Shown in pieces: positions 49,759 through 58,964 of a stretch of 64,000 bases of DNA. The stretch is taken from the NCBI GenBank assembly GCA_017792345.1, contig CP051228.1, forward strand, positions 3,130,148-3,194,147. The letters run 5' to 3'. The position numbers were made by a program, and so were the translations under genes. This DNA comes from Mesoflavibacter sp. GTDB taxonomy: Bacteria > Pseudomonadota > Alphaproteobacteria > UBA8366 > Aestuariispiraceae. Numbering within the stretch: position 1 is the stretch's first letter; every line of letters starts with the position of its first letter. The notes beneath the pieces are model-generated. The model had not been told where the DNA came from. It ran no database searches and saw only the letters and a program-made list of their open reading frames with translations.

Positions 49759-52656
49759 TCAGCTCGCCCGGAACGGATTGCCGATGACGACCCGGTAGAA
49801 GCCGCGATTGTCGTCCAGCCCGGATAGTTTCAGATGGACGAAAACCGGGCGGCGGCGGTCCTGATCGGGCCAATAGCTGAAATAGCGGCCCTGGTTCACT
49901 TCCGGCCGCAGATCGCGGAACAGCGTGTCGTTGCTTTCGAAATCGGCGGTCACGAAGCCGGCGTGCCCGGCCGGAACACGATCCTGAATGGCGCGCCGCG
50001 CGGTTTCGAAGCTTGCGATGGCGGTGGATACCGCCGCGATGGGGTGGCTGTCGATCTGGATCGCGACCAACCGGTCCGATGCCTTGCGGTCGAACTGGGC
50101 GACCACGACCTTGGCGTCTTTCAGCCATGTGTCGACCCGCAGTTTGCACGCCGTGAAATCGTCGCCGATATCCTTGCAGACCTCGATCCGGTCGCGGACG
50201 CTGGCCAGATTGTCGGACCAACTCAGCCCCATCATCAGGTCGCGGTATTGCGGTTCGTTGGCCGCAAGGACCAGACGCTCTTCCAGATCGGCGCGGCCGG
50301 ATTCCCGCGCGAAGTCTGAGGCCAGGCGGCCGTCAGCCGACACGACACCCGGATTGGCGCCGAAGGCCATCAGCATATAGGCGGTCTCCGGATCGCCGCG
50401 CAGCGATGCGCGCATCAGCGGCGTCAGCCCGTCGGAAAGACCGTTCGGGTCGGCGCCTTCCTCCAGCAGCACGCCCAACATGCTGGCCAGTTCCGGCCGG
50501 TCGGCATGCTGAACCACGCGGTGGATCAGTTTCGGCGGGATCGACGCCCCGTCATCGGCCAGCATCCGGACGATTTCGGCATGGCCGTTCAGCGCCGCTT
50601 GCTCCAGCGCGGTGCGGACACCCGATCCGAATCCGTCCTCGACCGCGTATTTCGCGTCATCCAACGAGAAACCCGGAGGCGGGGAGCCCAGCAGCGCGAC
50701 GACGGTGCCTTCGTTGCCGGCATCGATCGCCGCCTTCAGGCGTGACGTGAAGACGCGCGGGTCGGCCGGCGCGGCCGGCGGCTCCGGCTTGGGCGGCGGC
50801 ATGAAGACGCTGTCCGACCCGATGCTGGCAACCTGTTGCTGTTCCGGCGGCGGCAGCGGTGCCTCGCGTTCCAGCGTTTCGTTTACCGCGGCCGACAGAT
50901 CTTTCGCGGCCTGCGCCATACCGTCGGATGCAGGCGTTTCCTGCACCGGCGTCTCCGGAATGCGATATTCAGCCACCGGGGCGGCAGCGGTCACGCCGGT
51001 ATTCGCCGGCGGCGCTTCCACAATCGGCGGCTCCAAGGCGGGCGGCGCTTCGGCGATTGGCGCGGGGGCCGATGCCGGGGCGGTCGGTTCGATCTGCGCC
51101 GTCACCAGCCTGGGCGTGCCCTGAGTTGTGGGGCGGCCACCGGCGTTCCGGCTGGCCAGCAGCAGCGCGTCGCGCTCGGCACGGACCTGTTCCAGCCGCG
51201 CCAGGACATGCGGATGCCCGGCTGCGATCTCCATCGGTCCGACCGAACAGCCGCGCTGCGGATCGAAGGACGCACCGCGTTCCGCGAGAAGCGAGGCCGC
51301 GCGCACACGTCCGTTGGCGGAGGCGACGGCCAATGGCGTCAGGCAGCCGTATACACCGCCGGCCAAATCGACAGGTGCGCCCGCGTCGATCATGCGCTGC
51401 AGCGCCTGGCTGCGGCCTTCGGCGGCGATCCGGTGCAGGACCGACCGGCCGTCCTTGGTCGGCAGGGTCGGGTCGGCCCCGGCCTGAAGCAGCAGGCTGA
51501 CCGCGGCCAGGTTCCCGGCGCGGGCGGCGCGCAGCAGCGCCGGATTGCCCTCGCTGTCCAGCGTGTTCGGGTCCGTCCCTTCCGCCAGACGCGCACGGAC
51601 GGTCTGCAAATCGCCATTGGCGATGGCGTCGATCAAATTCGTCTTCGGCAGGAAATCGCCGACCTGACCCGACACGCCGGCGAAGAAGCGCCCGGCAAAA
51701 TCCGGATTGATGGCGGATAGGGCCAAGCCGGTGGCCAGCGCCCCGGCGAAAACACCGCTCATCAGCGCGACACGGTTGGGGCCCTTGCCGCGCGTCTCCT
51801 GGCGCGGGGCGGCGGAGGCACGGCGGGACGCGCCGAAACGGGACAGGCCGAACCGTCGCCCACCACGTTCCGAAGCGGCATCGCGGGTGCCCGGGTCGGC
51901 GGTCAGCCCGGCGCGAAGAACAGTCTCGGCAGGATCGGCATCCGGGGTCCGCCGATCCGGCAGGCGTTCCTCAGCCGCCCGCTCAGCCGGTTCCGAGCCC
52001 GGCGTCGGGGCGTCCTTGCCGTCCAGATTGCGCGGAATCTTCCAGCCGCCCGCCATGATCTCGTCATCCAGCGGTCCGCTATGGACCGTGACATGCGGAA
52101 CAAAGGTCGCCTTACGACGCTGCGGGTTCTTGGCAACGGGCTGTTCGGCCTCCGGCGCGGGTCTTGTCATCCGGGCGGGATGGGCGCCTTCCTCTGCAAA
52201 GGCAGCGCCGTCATGATCCTCGACATCCGGTGCCCAGTGGTTCTCACCGCTGAGCCCCAAGCGGCCCTGCATGTTTTCAGGTTTCGGCGTCGGCCAGAAT
52301 TTAAGCTGCGGGTGTGCTTCCGGAACGGTGTCTTCGCCATCCGACATCGGCATCGGATCGACCGGCGCGTCCTCAAGCCCCTCCGCATCGTCTTCGTCGG
52401 TGGCCGCATCCGCATCGCGCTGGGCGCGCAGCATCGGGGAATCGATGACCTGACCGTCGCGGATCGTCACGATATTCGTGTAGTCGGTTTCGCCGGTAAT
52501 CGCGTTGACCTGGGCCTGGATCAGCCGCAATTCGTCATAACGGTCTTCGCTGATCAACGCGCCGAGCCGAACGATCGCGGTCTGATCGCTGTCCAGGCTT
52601 TCCAGGTTCTGCCAGTAGCGCCCGGTCCGGCCTTGTATCCAGAAAGTCCGTTCCAC
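49759..52656 (-). CDS. Large single-pass ankyrin-repeat membrane protein
   Basis: 965 aa from a GTG at 52656 (GGACGAGAA just upstream). Order: a conserved-looking N-terminal domain (1-70, with RTFWIQGRTGRYW and RYDELRLIQAQVN), an acidic disordered stretch (75-290), one membrane helix (about 297-315) after an Arg-rich run, a first ankyrin block (about 338-500, e.g. NPALLRAARAGNLAAVSLLLQAGADP), a Pro/Ala-rich linker (510-630), a second ankyrin block (635-800), and an unrecognised C-terminal domain. The positive charges suggest N-in/C-out, which puts the ankyrins in the periplasm. All four Cys (438, 470, 827, 837) are on that side. It converges on the aminotransferase gene. The function is unknown. 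Confidence 0.8.
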   Translation of the reverse strand: MERTFWIQGRTGRYWQNLESLDSDQTAIVRLGALISEDRYDELRLIQAQVNAITGETDYTNIVTIRDGQVIDSPMLRAQRDADAATDEDDAEGLEDAPVDPMPMSDGEDTVPEAHPQLKFWPTPKPENMQGRLGLSGENHWAPDVEDHDGAAFAEEGAHPARMTRPAPEAEQPVAKNPQRRKATFVPHVTVHSGPLDDEIMAGGWKIPRNLDGKDAPTPGSEPAERAAEERLPDRRTPDADPAETVLRAGLTADPGTRDAASERGGRRFGLSRFGASRRASAAPRQETRGKGPNRVALMSGVFAGALATGLALSAINPDFAGRFFAGVSGQVGDFLPKTNLIDAIANGDLQTVRARLAEGTDPNTLDSEGNPALLRAARAGNLAAVSLLLQAGADPTLPTKDGRSVLHRIAAEGRSQALQRMIDAGAPVDLAGGVYGCLTPLAVASANGRVRAASLLAERGASFDPQRGCSVGPMEIAAGHPHVLARLEQVRAERDALLLASRNAGGRPTTQGTPRLVTAQIEPTAPASAPAPIAEAPPALEPPIVEAPPANTGVTAAAPVAEYRIPETPVQETPASDGMAQAAKDLSAAVNETLEREAPLPPPEQQQVASIGSDSVFMPPPKPEPPAAPADPRVFTSRLKAAIDAGNEGTVVALLGSPPPGFSLDDAKYAVEDGFGSGVRTALEQAALNGHAEIVRMLADDGASIPPKLIHRVVQHADRPELASMLGVLLEEGADPNGLSDGLTPLMRASLRGDPETAYMLMAFGANPGVVSADGRLASDFARESGRADLEERLVLAANEPQYRDLMMGLSWSDNLASVRDRIEVCKDIGDDFTACKLRVDTWLKDAKVVVAQFDRKASDRLVAIQIDSHPIAAVSTAIASFETARRAIQDRVPAGHAGFVTADFESNDTLFRDLRPEVNQGRYFSYWPDQDRRRPVFVHLKLSGLDDNRGFYRVVIGNPFRAS

Positions 52657-52945
52657 GGTTCTCGTCCGCCCGTTTCATCCATGCCCGGCAGCGTCGTCGC
52701 CGGTTTCCTGCCCCGATTTCCGCGCCTCGACAGATATGAATCCGCCGTCTCCAAAGACGCGATCTCCTCAGCTGAAAGCTACATGTTGTGGCGGAAAGCG
52801 TGCAAGGTCCGGATATATCGCGGAGGCGAAGCGCGCTGGAGACCGTGGATATCCGGGAGTTACGGGGCGATGACGGATTTCCGTCCGTCCTGTGACCGCG
52901 CGGCGGTTCAGGCCTTTTTCGCGAATCGGTCCGTTCGGCGTGCCG

Positions 52946-53374
52946 TCAGCGGCGTCGGGACCGGGTCACTTCCACGCCGACGAAGGCGGCGTTGGACAGG
53001 GCTTCCGGCTTTTCGACCCGTACGCTGGCGGAAAGAACCCGTTCGTCTTCCAGGCACATTTCGGCGATGCGGTTGGCCAGGGTCTCGACCAGTTTCACAT
53101 GGCCTTCGGCGGCCATTTTCTGAATGCGTTCGGCGATTTCGGCATAGCAGGGGACGTTGTCGTAATCGTCCGCGTCCCAGTCGCGCAGCGGTGTCGCTTC
53201 CAGATCGAGATTGATGCGGATCGGCTGCATCCGGTGATGCTCATGGTCGAACACGCCGATGCTCCAGGCGATATCCAGATCGCGCACGGAGATGCGGTAG
53301 GTCACATCCTGTGTCTCCGGGACCGGATCCGTTACCGTATAGGCGGCCTGGGCCAAGTCGGAGATCACGCGCAT
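52946..53374 (-). CDS. folB: Dihydroneopterin aldolase
   Basis: 142 aa. The FolB fold is seen in YRISVRDLDIAWSIGVFDHEHHRMQPIRINLDLE, with the catalytic-type Glu and pterin-binding residues, and VKLVETLANRIAEMCLEDERVLSASVRVEKPEAL; the late Lys in VEKPEAL is the usual catalytic lysine. It makes 6-hydroxymethyl-dihydropterin in folate synthesis. Its first ~20 residues are an extra tail compared with E. coli FolB. It is divergent from folP and folK across a 164-bp gap that probably holds both promoters. The 289-bp gap on its other side shows no gene. Confidence 0.88.
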   Translation of the reverse strand: MRVISDLAQAAYTVTDPVPETQDVTYRISVRDLDIAWSIGVFDHEHHRMQPIRINLDLEATPLRDWDADDYDNVPCYAEIAERIQKMAAEGHVKLVETLANRIAEMCLEDERVLSASVRVEKPEALSNAAFVGVEVTRSRRR

Positions 53375-53538
53375 TGTCTAACCCTCATCGCTGGACTGTT
53401 CGTCCGGATCGGCCGTTGCGCGTTCTGCCAGTCGGACTTGGCAAAGCCGTGCGGGCGGGCTAATCCCGATTTCGAAGCGGCACACTACCGATACCGGGCC
53501 GGAAGGCAAGAAAAGGTCCGATTTCAGGAAGGTTAAGA

Positions 53539-54429
53539 ATGTCCAGAACCGTCCTTCACTCGACCCCCCAGCGGTGCCTCGTAATGGGTATCGTGAATGT
53601 GACGCCAGACTCCTTCTCCGGCGACGGACTAGGCAAAGATTGCGACATCCTGGGTGCCGCTGTGGCTCAGGCGCAACGGTTCGCGGCGGCGGGCGCCGAT
53701 ATTCTGGATATCGGCGGGGAAAGCACACGGCCCGGCGCGGCCTTCGTCGACGAGGCGGAGGAAACCGCCCGCGTCGCGCCGGTGATCCGCGCGATCCGGG
53801 CCGAATTGCCGGATATCGCCATTTCCATCGACACCTATAAGGCCAAGGTTGCCGCCGCGGCATTGGAGGCCGGGGCGGATATCGTGAACGATGTCTGGGC
53901 CCTGAAGGCCGACTCGGACATGGCGCGGGTCGTGATCGACACCGGATGTCCGGCGATCCTGATGCACAATCGCAGCAAGCCGGGCCATGCGGATATCGAC
54001 CGGCGACTGGGCGGCAGTTATACCGCGCCGGATTACGGTGCCAATTTCCTGGAGACTGCATTGGAGGAAATGCGCCGGATGATGGCCGGCGCGGTCGATG
54101 CGGGTGTCGATCCGGCGCGGCTCTACACAGACCCGGGTGTCGGCTTCGGCAAGACGCCGTCTCAGAACATGGCGCTGATCGAGGCGATCGATAAGGTGCG
54201 GGAAATCGGCTATCCGGTCCTGCTAGGCGCCAGCCGCAAGAGCTTCATGGGCCGGGTTCTGGACCTGCCGGCGGATGACCGTCTGGAGACGACCCTGGCC
54301 ACCACCGCGCTGGCGGTCATTCGCGGGGCGGCCATCGTGCGTGTCCACGACGTCGCGGAAAACGTGAAGACCGTGCGTATGACCGAGGCGATGCTGGCCG
54401 CCGGACGCGCCGCCCGGAGTGCCGCATGA
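53539..54429 (+). CDS. folP: Dihydropteroate synthase
   Basis: 296 aa with AGGAAGG before the ATG. The TIM-barrel signatures are VMGIVNVTPDSFSGDG (loop binding pterin diphosphate) and ADILDIGGESTRPGA. Later motifs are SIDTYKAKVAAAALEAGADIVNDV, YTDPGVGFGKT and LLGASRKSFMGRVL, with the Lys/Ser/Arg that bind p-aminobenzoate. It joins the pterin to p-aminobenzoate, the step blocked by sulfonamides. Coupled to folK by a 4-base overlap. Confidence 0.96.
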   Translation: MSRTVLHSTPQRCLVMGIVNVTPDSFSGDGLGKDCDILGAAVAQAQRFAAAGADILDIGGESTRPGAAFVDEAEETARVAPVIRAIRAELPDIAISIDTYKAKVAAAALEAGADIVNDVWALKADSDMARVVIDTGCPAILMHNRSKPGHADIDRRLGGSYTAPDYGANFLETALEEMRRMMAGAVDAGVDPARLYTDPGVGFGKTPSQNMALIEAIDKVREIGYPVLLGASRKSFMGRVLDLPADDRLETTLATTALAVIRGAAIVRVHDVAENVKTVRMTEAMLAAGRAARSAA

Positions 54430-54923
54430 CCCAAAGCGTCTATCTGGCCCTGGGCGGCAATCTGGGCGACCGGGAAGCAGCCTTGTCCGCCGCGATCCTG
54501 GAACTGCGCGCCTTCATGGATGTGCACGCCCTATCGCGGGTCTATGAGACGGCGCCGATGTATGTCACCGATCAGCCGGCCTTTCTGAACATGGTGCTGG
54601 CAGCGGAAACCGACCTGCCGCCGCTCGAACTGCTCGACCGGTTGAAGGCGCTGGAGACCAAGATCGGCCGCGTCCCGTCCATTGTGAACGGCCCCCGCGC
54701 CATCGACATCGACATTCTGTTCCATGGCGAGACGCATATGGAAACCGACCGCTTGACCCTGCCGCATCCGCGCATCGCGGAGCGTGCCTTCGTCTTGGCC
54801 CCGTTGGCGGATATCGCGCCGGACCTGCCCGTTCCCCCGGACGGGCGCCCGGTCCGGACCCTGCTGGAACAGGTGCCGGGCCGGGATACGGTGATTGTCG
54901 TCGACCGTCCGGAAATCGTCTGA
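54426..54923 (+). CDS. folK: 6-hydroxymethyl-7,8-dihydropterin pyrophosphokinase
   Basis: 165 aa. It starts VYLALGGNLGDREAALSAAI, has VYETAPMYVTDQPAFLNMVLAAETDLPPLELL, and closes with NGPRAIDIDILFHGE and LPHPRIAERAFVLAPLADIAP, all HPPK hallmarks. It adds pyrophosphate to hydroxymethyl-dihydropterin, giving the substrate of FolP. The order folP-folK and divergent folB makes a compact folate locus. Confidence 0.95.
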   Translation: MTQSVYLALGGNLGDREAALSAAILELRAFMDVHALSRVYETAPMYVTDQPAFLNMVLAAETDLPPLELLDRLKALETKIGRVPSIVNGPRAIDIDILFHGETHMETDRLTLPHPRIAERAFVLAPLADIAPDLPVPPDGRPVRTLLEQVPGRDTVIVVDRPEIV

Positions 54924-55199
54924 CGCTCGCCGAGTTTTCCAGCCATGCGGTAGTTGCATGCCTGAGTCCTAAACTTTGCAGTTCGGTTATGTGTGCATTG
55001 CAATAATGTGTCGCACAGCACCGGGAACGGAATGGCCCGGCCGCTAGTTCCAAATCAGACGTTGCAAACCTCGCATGGCGGTTTCGGCCGCCCGGGCGGG
55101 TTTCGTTAACCGAATTTTTGGAAACGCCGGCCTAGCATCCGTGCCAACACGGTAATCGAACGACACATGCGCGGTCCGGACAGGGCACGCGCCACCGAA

Positions 55200-55523
55200 A
55201 TGAAGGACCGAATGATCATGATGAACAACACCGATATCCGCGGCCCGTGGGCCGAAGGCGGCCATAAGATCGCCGCGATGCGCCAGGCGCGCGAAATCAC
55301 TCAATCCGAACTGGCCGAACAGGCCGGCCTGCCCTCCGTCGGCTGGATCGCCGATGTCGAAGCCGGCCGCCGCCCGGTCCCGTCCGTTTTCTACAAGGCC
55401 CTGGGCCAGCAATTGGGTCTGGGCGCGTCCGATTTCGCTGCCCTCTGCCTGAAGCATTACGATCCGAAAGCGTTCGAGGCGCTGTTCGGCGCCGAAAAGC
55501 CGGCGCTGAAACTGGCTGCCTGA
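55200..55523 (+). CDS. Small XRE-type helix-turn-helix protein
   Basis: 107 aa from ATG 55200; ATGs at 55212, 55218 and 55221 are also possible, and AAGGA at 55203-55207 fits the start at 55218 best (101 aa). The domain is KIAAMRQAREITQSELAEQAGLPSVGWIADVEAGRRPVPSVFYKAL, a lambda-repressor-like fold, then an Ala/Leu-rich tail with FEALFGAEKPALKLAA. It has no other domain. It is flanked by a 276-bp gap with no gene and by a strong terminator. The target is unknown; autoregulation is plausible. Confidence 0.8.
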   Translation: MKDRMIMMNNTDIRGPWAEGGHKIAAMRQAREITQSELAEQAGLPSVGWIADVEAGRRPVPSVFYKALGQQLGLGASDFAALCLKHYDPKAFEALFGAEKPALKLAA

Positions 55524-55545
55524 TCTTTCGGAAGTATCCGTTCAG

Positions 55546-55580
55546 AAAGCCCCGCCGGGTTCGCCGGCGGGGCTTTTCGT
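55546..55580. terminator. Bidirectional intrinsic terminator
   Basis: A 13-bp perfect stem (AAAGCCCCGCCGG / CCGGCGGGGCTTT) with a GTTCG loop is flanked by an A-run and TTTTCGTTT. It lies between the converging XRE and VWA genes, so it can stop both. Confidence 0.9.
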
Positions 55581-55602
55581 TTGAGGGGGCTTGGCCGGAA
55601 GA

Positions 55603-56406
55603 TCAGGAAATCGGCCGCATGCCGCAGCGGTCGACGATGTCGGCAATGGCTTCCGCGGTGCCGCGTCCGGATTCCTCGGTCACGGAAAAGACGCCGCCGG
55701 TCAGTTGCGGATAGGCCCGCATGATCTCGATCACGCGCGGATCCGGTGACAGTTGAAACCCGGCCGTCGGTATGTAGACCGACGAGATGCGGATGTCGCG
55801 CCGCAGCGCCTCTGTCGTGATCTCGCGGGCATTCACATCGTCGACGCCTTCGTCGAAGGAATCGTCGAACCCACCCGGCAGGTTGTCGGTAATCAGGACC
55901 AGAATGCGGCTGCGTGCCTGCCATTGGCCGGTGAAATCGCCTTCCTGCGCGCGATCGGTGGCCGCCAATCCGACCACGGCGGTGCGCAACGCCTCGTCGC
56001 TGGCTTCCGGACCGCCATTGCCGCCCTCGGCCTCCAACCGCCGGATGGCCCAGGTCAGGGTGTCGCGCGCTTCCTGCGGATCGGCGACGGAGCCCAGATC
56101 CACCTCGACCCGCACATTGTCCCGGAAACTGACCAGCCCCAGCCGGTAATCGCCTGCGGAGACGAAGCGGACCAGATCGATCAGGCGGATCGCCTCACGT
56201 TTCATCTCGCGGATGGCGGCGGCCATGGAATGGGTCGTGTCGATGGCGATGACGAGGTCCGTCGCGCCGCATTTGCCTTCGCGGCCGGTGCCTGACGTCG
56301 CCCCGGATTGCGCCAGAAATGTCTGCGACAACGCCGGAGGCGGAGCGGCAGGGATCATGGCTGCCGACAGAATGGCGGCGAGACAGAGTGCGGGGCGCGG
56401 CTTCAT
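55603..56406 (-). CDS. Secreted von Willebrand factor A domain protein
   Basis: 267 aa from ATG 56406, which starts a signal peptide (PALCLAAILSAAMIPAAPPPALSQ). One VWA domain follows: ATDLVIAIDTTHSMAAAI is a MIDAS start (D-T-T-H-S for D-x-S-x-S, a slight variant), and RSRILVLITDNLPGG gives the later Asp. The VWA domain probably binds a metal and a protein partner. Cysteines near the start (GKCGATD) and end (VDRCGMRPIS) may form a disulfide. No partner is evident; the neighbouring genes are small exported proteins. Confidence 0.85.
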   Translation of the reverse strand: MKPRPALCLAAILSAAMIPAAPPPALSQTFLAQSGATSGTGREGKCGATDLVIAIDTTHSMAAAIREMKREAIRLIDLVRFVSAGDYRLGLVSFRDNVRVEVDLGSVADPQEARDTLTWAIRRLEAEGGNGGPEASDEALRTAVVGLAATDRAQEGDFTGQWQARSRILVLITDNLPGGFDDSFDEGVDDVNAREITTEALRRDIRISSVYIPTAGFQLSPDPRVIEIMRAYPQLTGGVFSVTEESGRGTAEAIADIVDRCGMRPIS

Positions 56407-56488
56407 AGCAACGATGTTATGCCGCGATGCAAACCGGTTCAATTAAATCGCGCGCCGCGAACCGGGCCATAACTGCCCCGTTTTGTGC

Positions 56489-56929
56489 CTAGGGCGTCGT
56501 TGTAACGTAAACCCGGCATTCGGATGTACCGTCCAGCCAGAACAGATAGAGCTGTTCCGGCCCGCTCAGCCGCTCCGGGTCGTACAAGTTCAGGCCGCTG
56601 CCCTGGGCATAGCCGTAACGGACCGGCGGCGCGTTCGGACGCTCCACGATCACATAGTATTTGCCCTGCCGACGCTGATTGAAGCGCAGGCGGGAACAGG
56701 CTTCGGACAGCGTATCGGACAGGTTTCTATCCAATTCGGCCGGGTCTATGGGCAGATTGATCCGCGATCCATCGGTCTTGGTCCGGATTTCGCCGTGGGG
56801 TTCCGGCTCCACGGCCTCTGGAATCCGGCGCAAGAATTCCTGCGCCCGGTTCTGCGCGGCGGCCGGGTCGGCCGGCAGGGCGAGGATCAGAAGCAAGACG
56901 GTCGCGGCGGTGCGTAGCATCGGGCGCAT
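56489..56929 (-). CDS. Secreted hypothetical protein
   Basis: 146 aa from ATG 56929, one base after the ferredoxin stop; ATGs at 56947 and 56920 are alternatives. It begins with a signal peptide (MLRTAATVLLLILALPADPAAAQ). The mature protein has LPIDPAELDRNLSDTLSEACSRLRF, GKYYVIVERPNAPPVRYGYAQG and a final ECRVYVTTTP, with two Cys that could pair. I do not recognise the family. It shares an operon with the upstream 2Fe-2S protein, though one is cytosolic and the other exported. Confidence 0.7.
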   Translation of the reverse strand: MRPMLRTAATVLLLILALPADPAAAQNRAQEFLRRIPEAVEPEPHGEIRTKTDGSRINLPIDPAELDRNLSDTLSEACSRLRFNQRRQGKYYVIVERPNAPPVRYGYAQGSGLNLYDPERLSGPEQLYLFWLDGTSECRVYVTTTP

Positions 56930-56930
56930 C

Positions 56931-57248
56931 TCAGGGCGGCGGTTCATCGGGGAAGGCCGCGATCGCCGCGTCATAATCTTCGGCTTCCAGCAGATCCATC
57001 ATCCGGGCTGCTTGATCCGGCTGCGCTCCTTGAAGGAACGGACCGCCGGGCAGCAGTTTGACCGTCGGGCCGATATGACAGCGCCCAAGGCAATGGACCG
57101 TTTCCATTTCGATGAAATTGCCGCGCTTTTCCAGTTCCGTGCGGAGGGCCTTGGCCAGTTCCTTGGATCCTCGCGCGCCGCAGGACGGCAGGATATCGCC
57201 GGCTCTCAAATTGGTGCAGACGCGCATTTTGTTATAACGACGTGCCAT
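56931..57248 (-). CDS. Thioredoxin-like [2Fe-2S] ferredoxin
   Basis: 105 aa. Four cysteines in the pattern C11-x11-C23 ... C53-x3-C57 (RVCTNLRAGDILPSCGARGS and HCLGRCHIGPTVKLLPGG) match the thioredoxin-like [2Fe-2S] ferredoxins, also seen as NuoE-type and HoxE domains. It is a soluble electron carrier or cluster donor; partners are unknown. Its start is divergent from glutathione reductase (153-bp gap). Confidence 0.88.
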   Translation of the reverse strand: MARRYNKMRVCTNLRAGDILPSCGARGSKELAKALRTELEKRGNFIEMETVHCLGRCHIGPTVKLLPGGPFLQGAQPDQAARMMDLLEAEDYDAAIAAFPDEPPP

Positions 57249-57401
57249 GGGTTCCTTTACTTGATTAACCGAATTGCGCTGTGCCCCGGTGCCGGCGCGG
57301 ACCTGCGATGTTGCACCGCACCTATTGTGCCAGCGTCCTCGTTACCCCATGTTCCCATCCAACGGCCAAGACTTGAGTAACATATAGGAGCGCGTTGCGA
57401 C

Positions 57402-58775
57402 ATGAGCGAATACGAGTACGACCTGTTTGTCATCGGTGCCGGGTCCGGCGGGGTCCGCGCCAGCCGCATGTCGTCCTCGCTGGGCGCCAAGGTTGCGATT
57501 GCTGAGGACCTCCATCTCGGCGGCACCTGCGTCAATGTCGGCTGCGTGCCCAAGAAGCTGATGGTCTACGCCTCGCATTATCACGAAGATTTCGACGAGG
57601 CGGCCGGCTTCGGCTGGACGGTCGGCCCGCGCGCCCATAACTGGGCAAAGCTGATAGACGCCAAGAACAAGGAAATCGCGCGCCTGAACGGTATCTACGG
57701 CACGTTGCTGCAGAATGCCGGTGTGGAACTGTTCAACGGCCGCGCGACCGTTACCGGCCCGCATGAGGTCGAGGTGAACGGCCGCCGGATCACCGCCGAG
57801 CGCATTCTGGTTGCCGTCGGCGGCTGGCCGTCGGTTCCGGATATTCCCGGCAAGGAACATGTCATCACGTCCAACGAATTCTTCTATCTGGACGACCTGC
57901 CGAAACGGGTAATCGTGGTCGGCGGCGGCTATATCGCGGTCGAGCTGGCAGGCATCTTCAACGGTCTGGGCGCGTCGGTGACGCAGCTTTACCGCGGTTC
58001 GTTGTTCCTGCGCGGCTTCGATGAGGATATCCGCCATTTCGTCGCGGGCGAAGTGCGCAAGAAGGGCATCGACCTTCAGTTCGAAAAGAACATCGCCTCG
58101 GTTGATAAGAAGGCCGACGGGTCACTGGCCGCAACGCTGGAGGACGGTTCGGTGATGGAGGCGGATACGATCCTCTATGCCACCGGCCGGTCGCCGAAAA
58201 CCCGGAATCTCGGTTTGGAAGAGGCCGGGGTGAAGTTGACCAAGTCCGGTGCGATCATCGTCAATGACGATTACCAGACATCCGTCCCGTCGATCTATGC
58301 GCTGGGCGACGTCATCGACCGGGTGGCGCTGACCCCCGTTGCGATCGGTGAGGGCATGGTCTTTGCCCATAACACCTATGGCAAGGGCGGGCGCAAGATG
58401 AGCTATCGCGACATCCCGACCGCCGTGTTCAGCCAGCCGCCCATCGGGACGGTGGGGCTGACCGAGGATCAGGCCCGCGAGGAATATGGCGAGGTCGACA
58501 TCTACCGGTCCGAATTCCGGCCGATGAAGCACACGATGTCCGGCAGCGACGAACGCAGCCTGATGAAGCTGATCGTCGACCGCGCCAGCGACCGGGTCGT
58601 CGGCCTGCACATGGTCGGCCCGGAGGCGGGTGAGATCACGCAAGGCTTTGGCGTGGCGATGAAGGCCGGCGCGACGAAGGCGGATTTCGACGCGACGGTC
58701 GGCATTCACCCGACCAGCGCGGAAGAATTCGTCACCATGCGCGAACCGGTACCGCAGGCGCAGGCGGCGGAGTAA
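57402..58775 (+). CDS. gor: Glutathione-disulfide reductase
   Basis: 457 aa. The FAD fold starts [20 protein letters not shown], and the redox disulfide is C43-VNVG-C48 in [19 protein letters not shown]. The second dinucleotide fold is [32 protein letters not shown] gives the catalytic His/Glu pair of the C-terminal interface. The plant/alphaproteobacterial form of glutathione reductase is likely ([21 protein letters not shown]). It reduces GSSG with NADPH. A ribosome site AGGAG is visible at 57387. Confidence 0.95.
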   Translation: MSEYEYDLFVIGAGSGGVRASRMSSSLGAKVAIAEDLHLGGTCVNVGCVPKKLMVYASHYHEDFDEAAGFGWTVGPRAHNWAKLIDAKNKEIARLNGIYGTLLQNAGVELFNGRATVTGPHEVEVNGRRITAERILVAVGGWPSVPDIPGKEHVITSNEFFYLDDLPKRVIVVGGGYIAVELAGIFNGLGASVTQLYRGSLFLRGFDEDIRHFVAGEVRKKGIDLQFEKNIASVDKKADGSLAATLEDGSVMEADTILYATGRSPKTRNLGLEEAGVKLTKSGAIIVNDDYQTSVPSIYALGDVIDRVALTPVAIGEGMVFAHNTYGKGGRKMSYRDIPTAVFSQPPIGTVGLTEDQAREEYGEVDIYRSEFRPMKHTMSGSDERSLMKLIVDRASDRVVGLHMVGPEAGEITQGFGVAMKAGATKADFDATVGIHPTSAEEFVTMREPVPQAQAAE

Positions 58776-58781
58776 GCGGCG

Positions 58782-58949
58782 TCAGAAGACGCAATGCTTG
58801 GTGAAGTCGGCGGCTTCCTTCGCCGTGATGTCCTCGGCATTGCGCTCCTTCATGGAAGCGCACCATTCCTCGCTGCCAATCTCAGGCTCACAACCTGCCA
58901 GTAACAGGGCGGCGAGGAAGACGGTGCCCAATACCAGTTTGTTTTTCAT
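58782..58949 (-). CDS. DUF3012-family small lipoprotein
   Basis: 55 aa. It starts MKNKLVLGTVFLAALLLAGC, a lipoprotein signal with lipobox LAGC (Cys20), then CEPEIGSEEWCASMKER and EAADFTKHCVF at the end. The pattern of SEEWC, a Lys-rich turn, and ADF-x-KHC is that of DUF3012 proteins, which are tiny lipoproteins of unknown function. Cys30 and Cys53 are likely a disulfide pair. It lies 15 bp after a related small gene on the same strand and 6 bp from the gor stop. Confidence 0.85.
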   Translation of the reverse strand: MKNKLVLGTVFLAALLLAGCEPEIGSEEWCASMKERNAEDITAKEAADFTKHCVF

Positions 58950-58964
58950 GTTCGGCGCCCTTTC

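Noticed and set aside
52657-52945. 289-bp gap between the ankyrin gene and folB checked for a small gene
   Set aside because: Open frames here are short, lack ribosome sites and show no recognisable motif on either strand.
54924-55199. 276-bp gap before the XRE gene checked for tRNA or small RNA
   Set aside because: No cloverleaf, no T-loop sequence and no terminator inside; only probable promoter sequence for the XRE gene.
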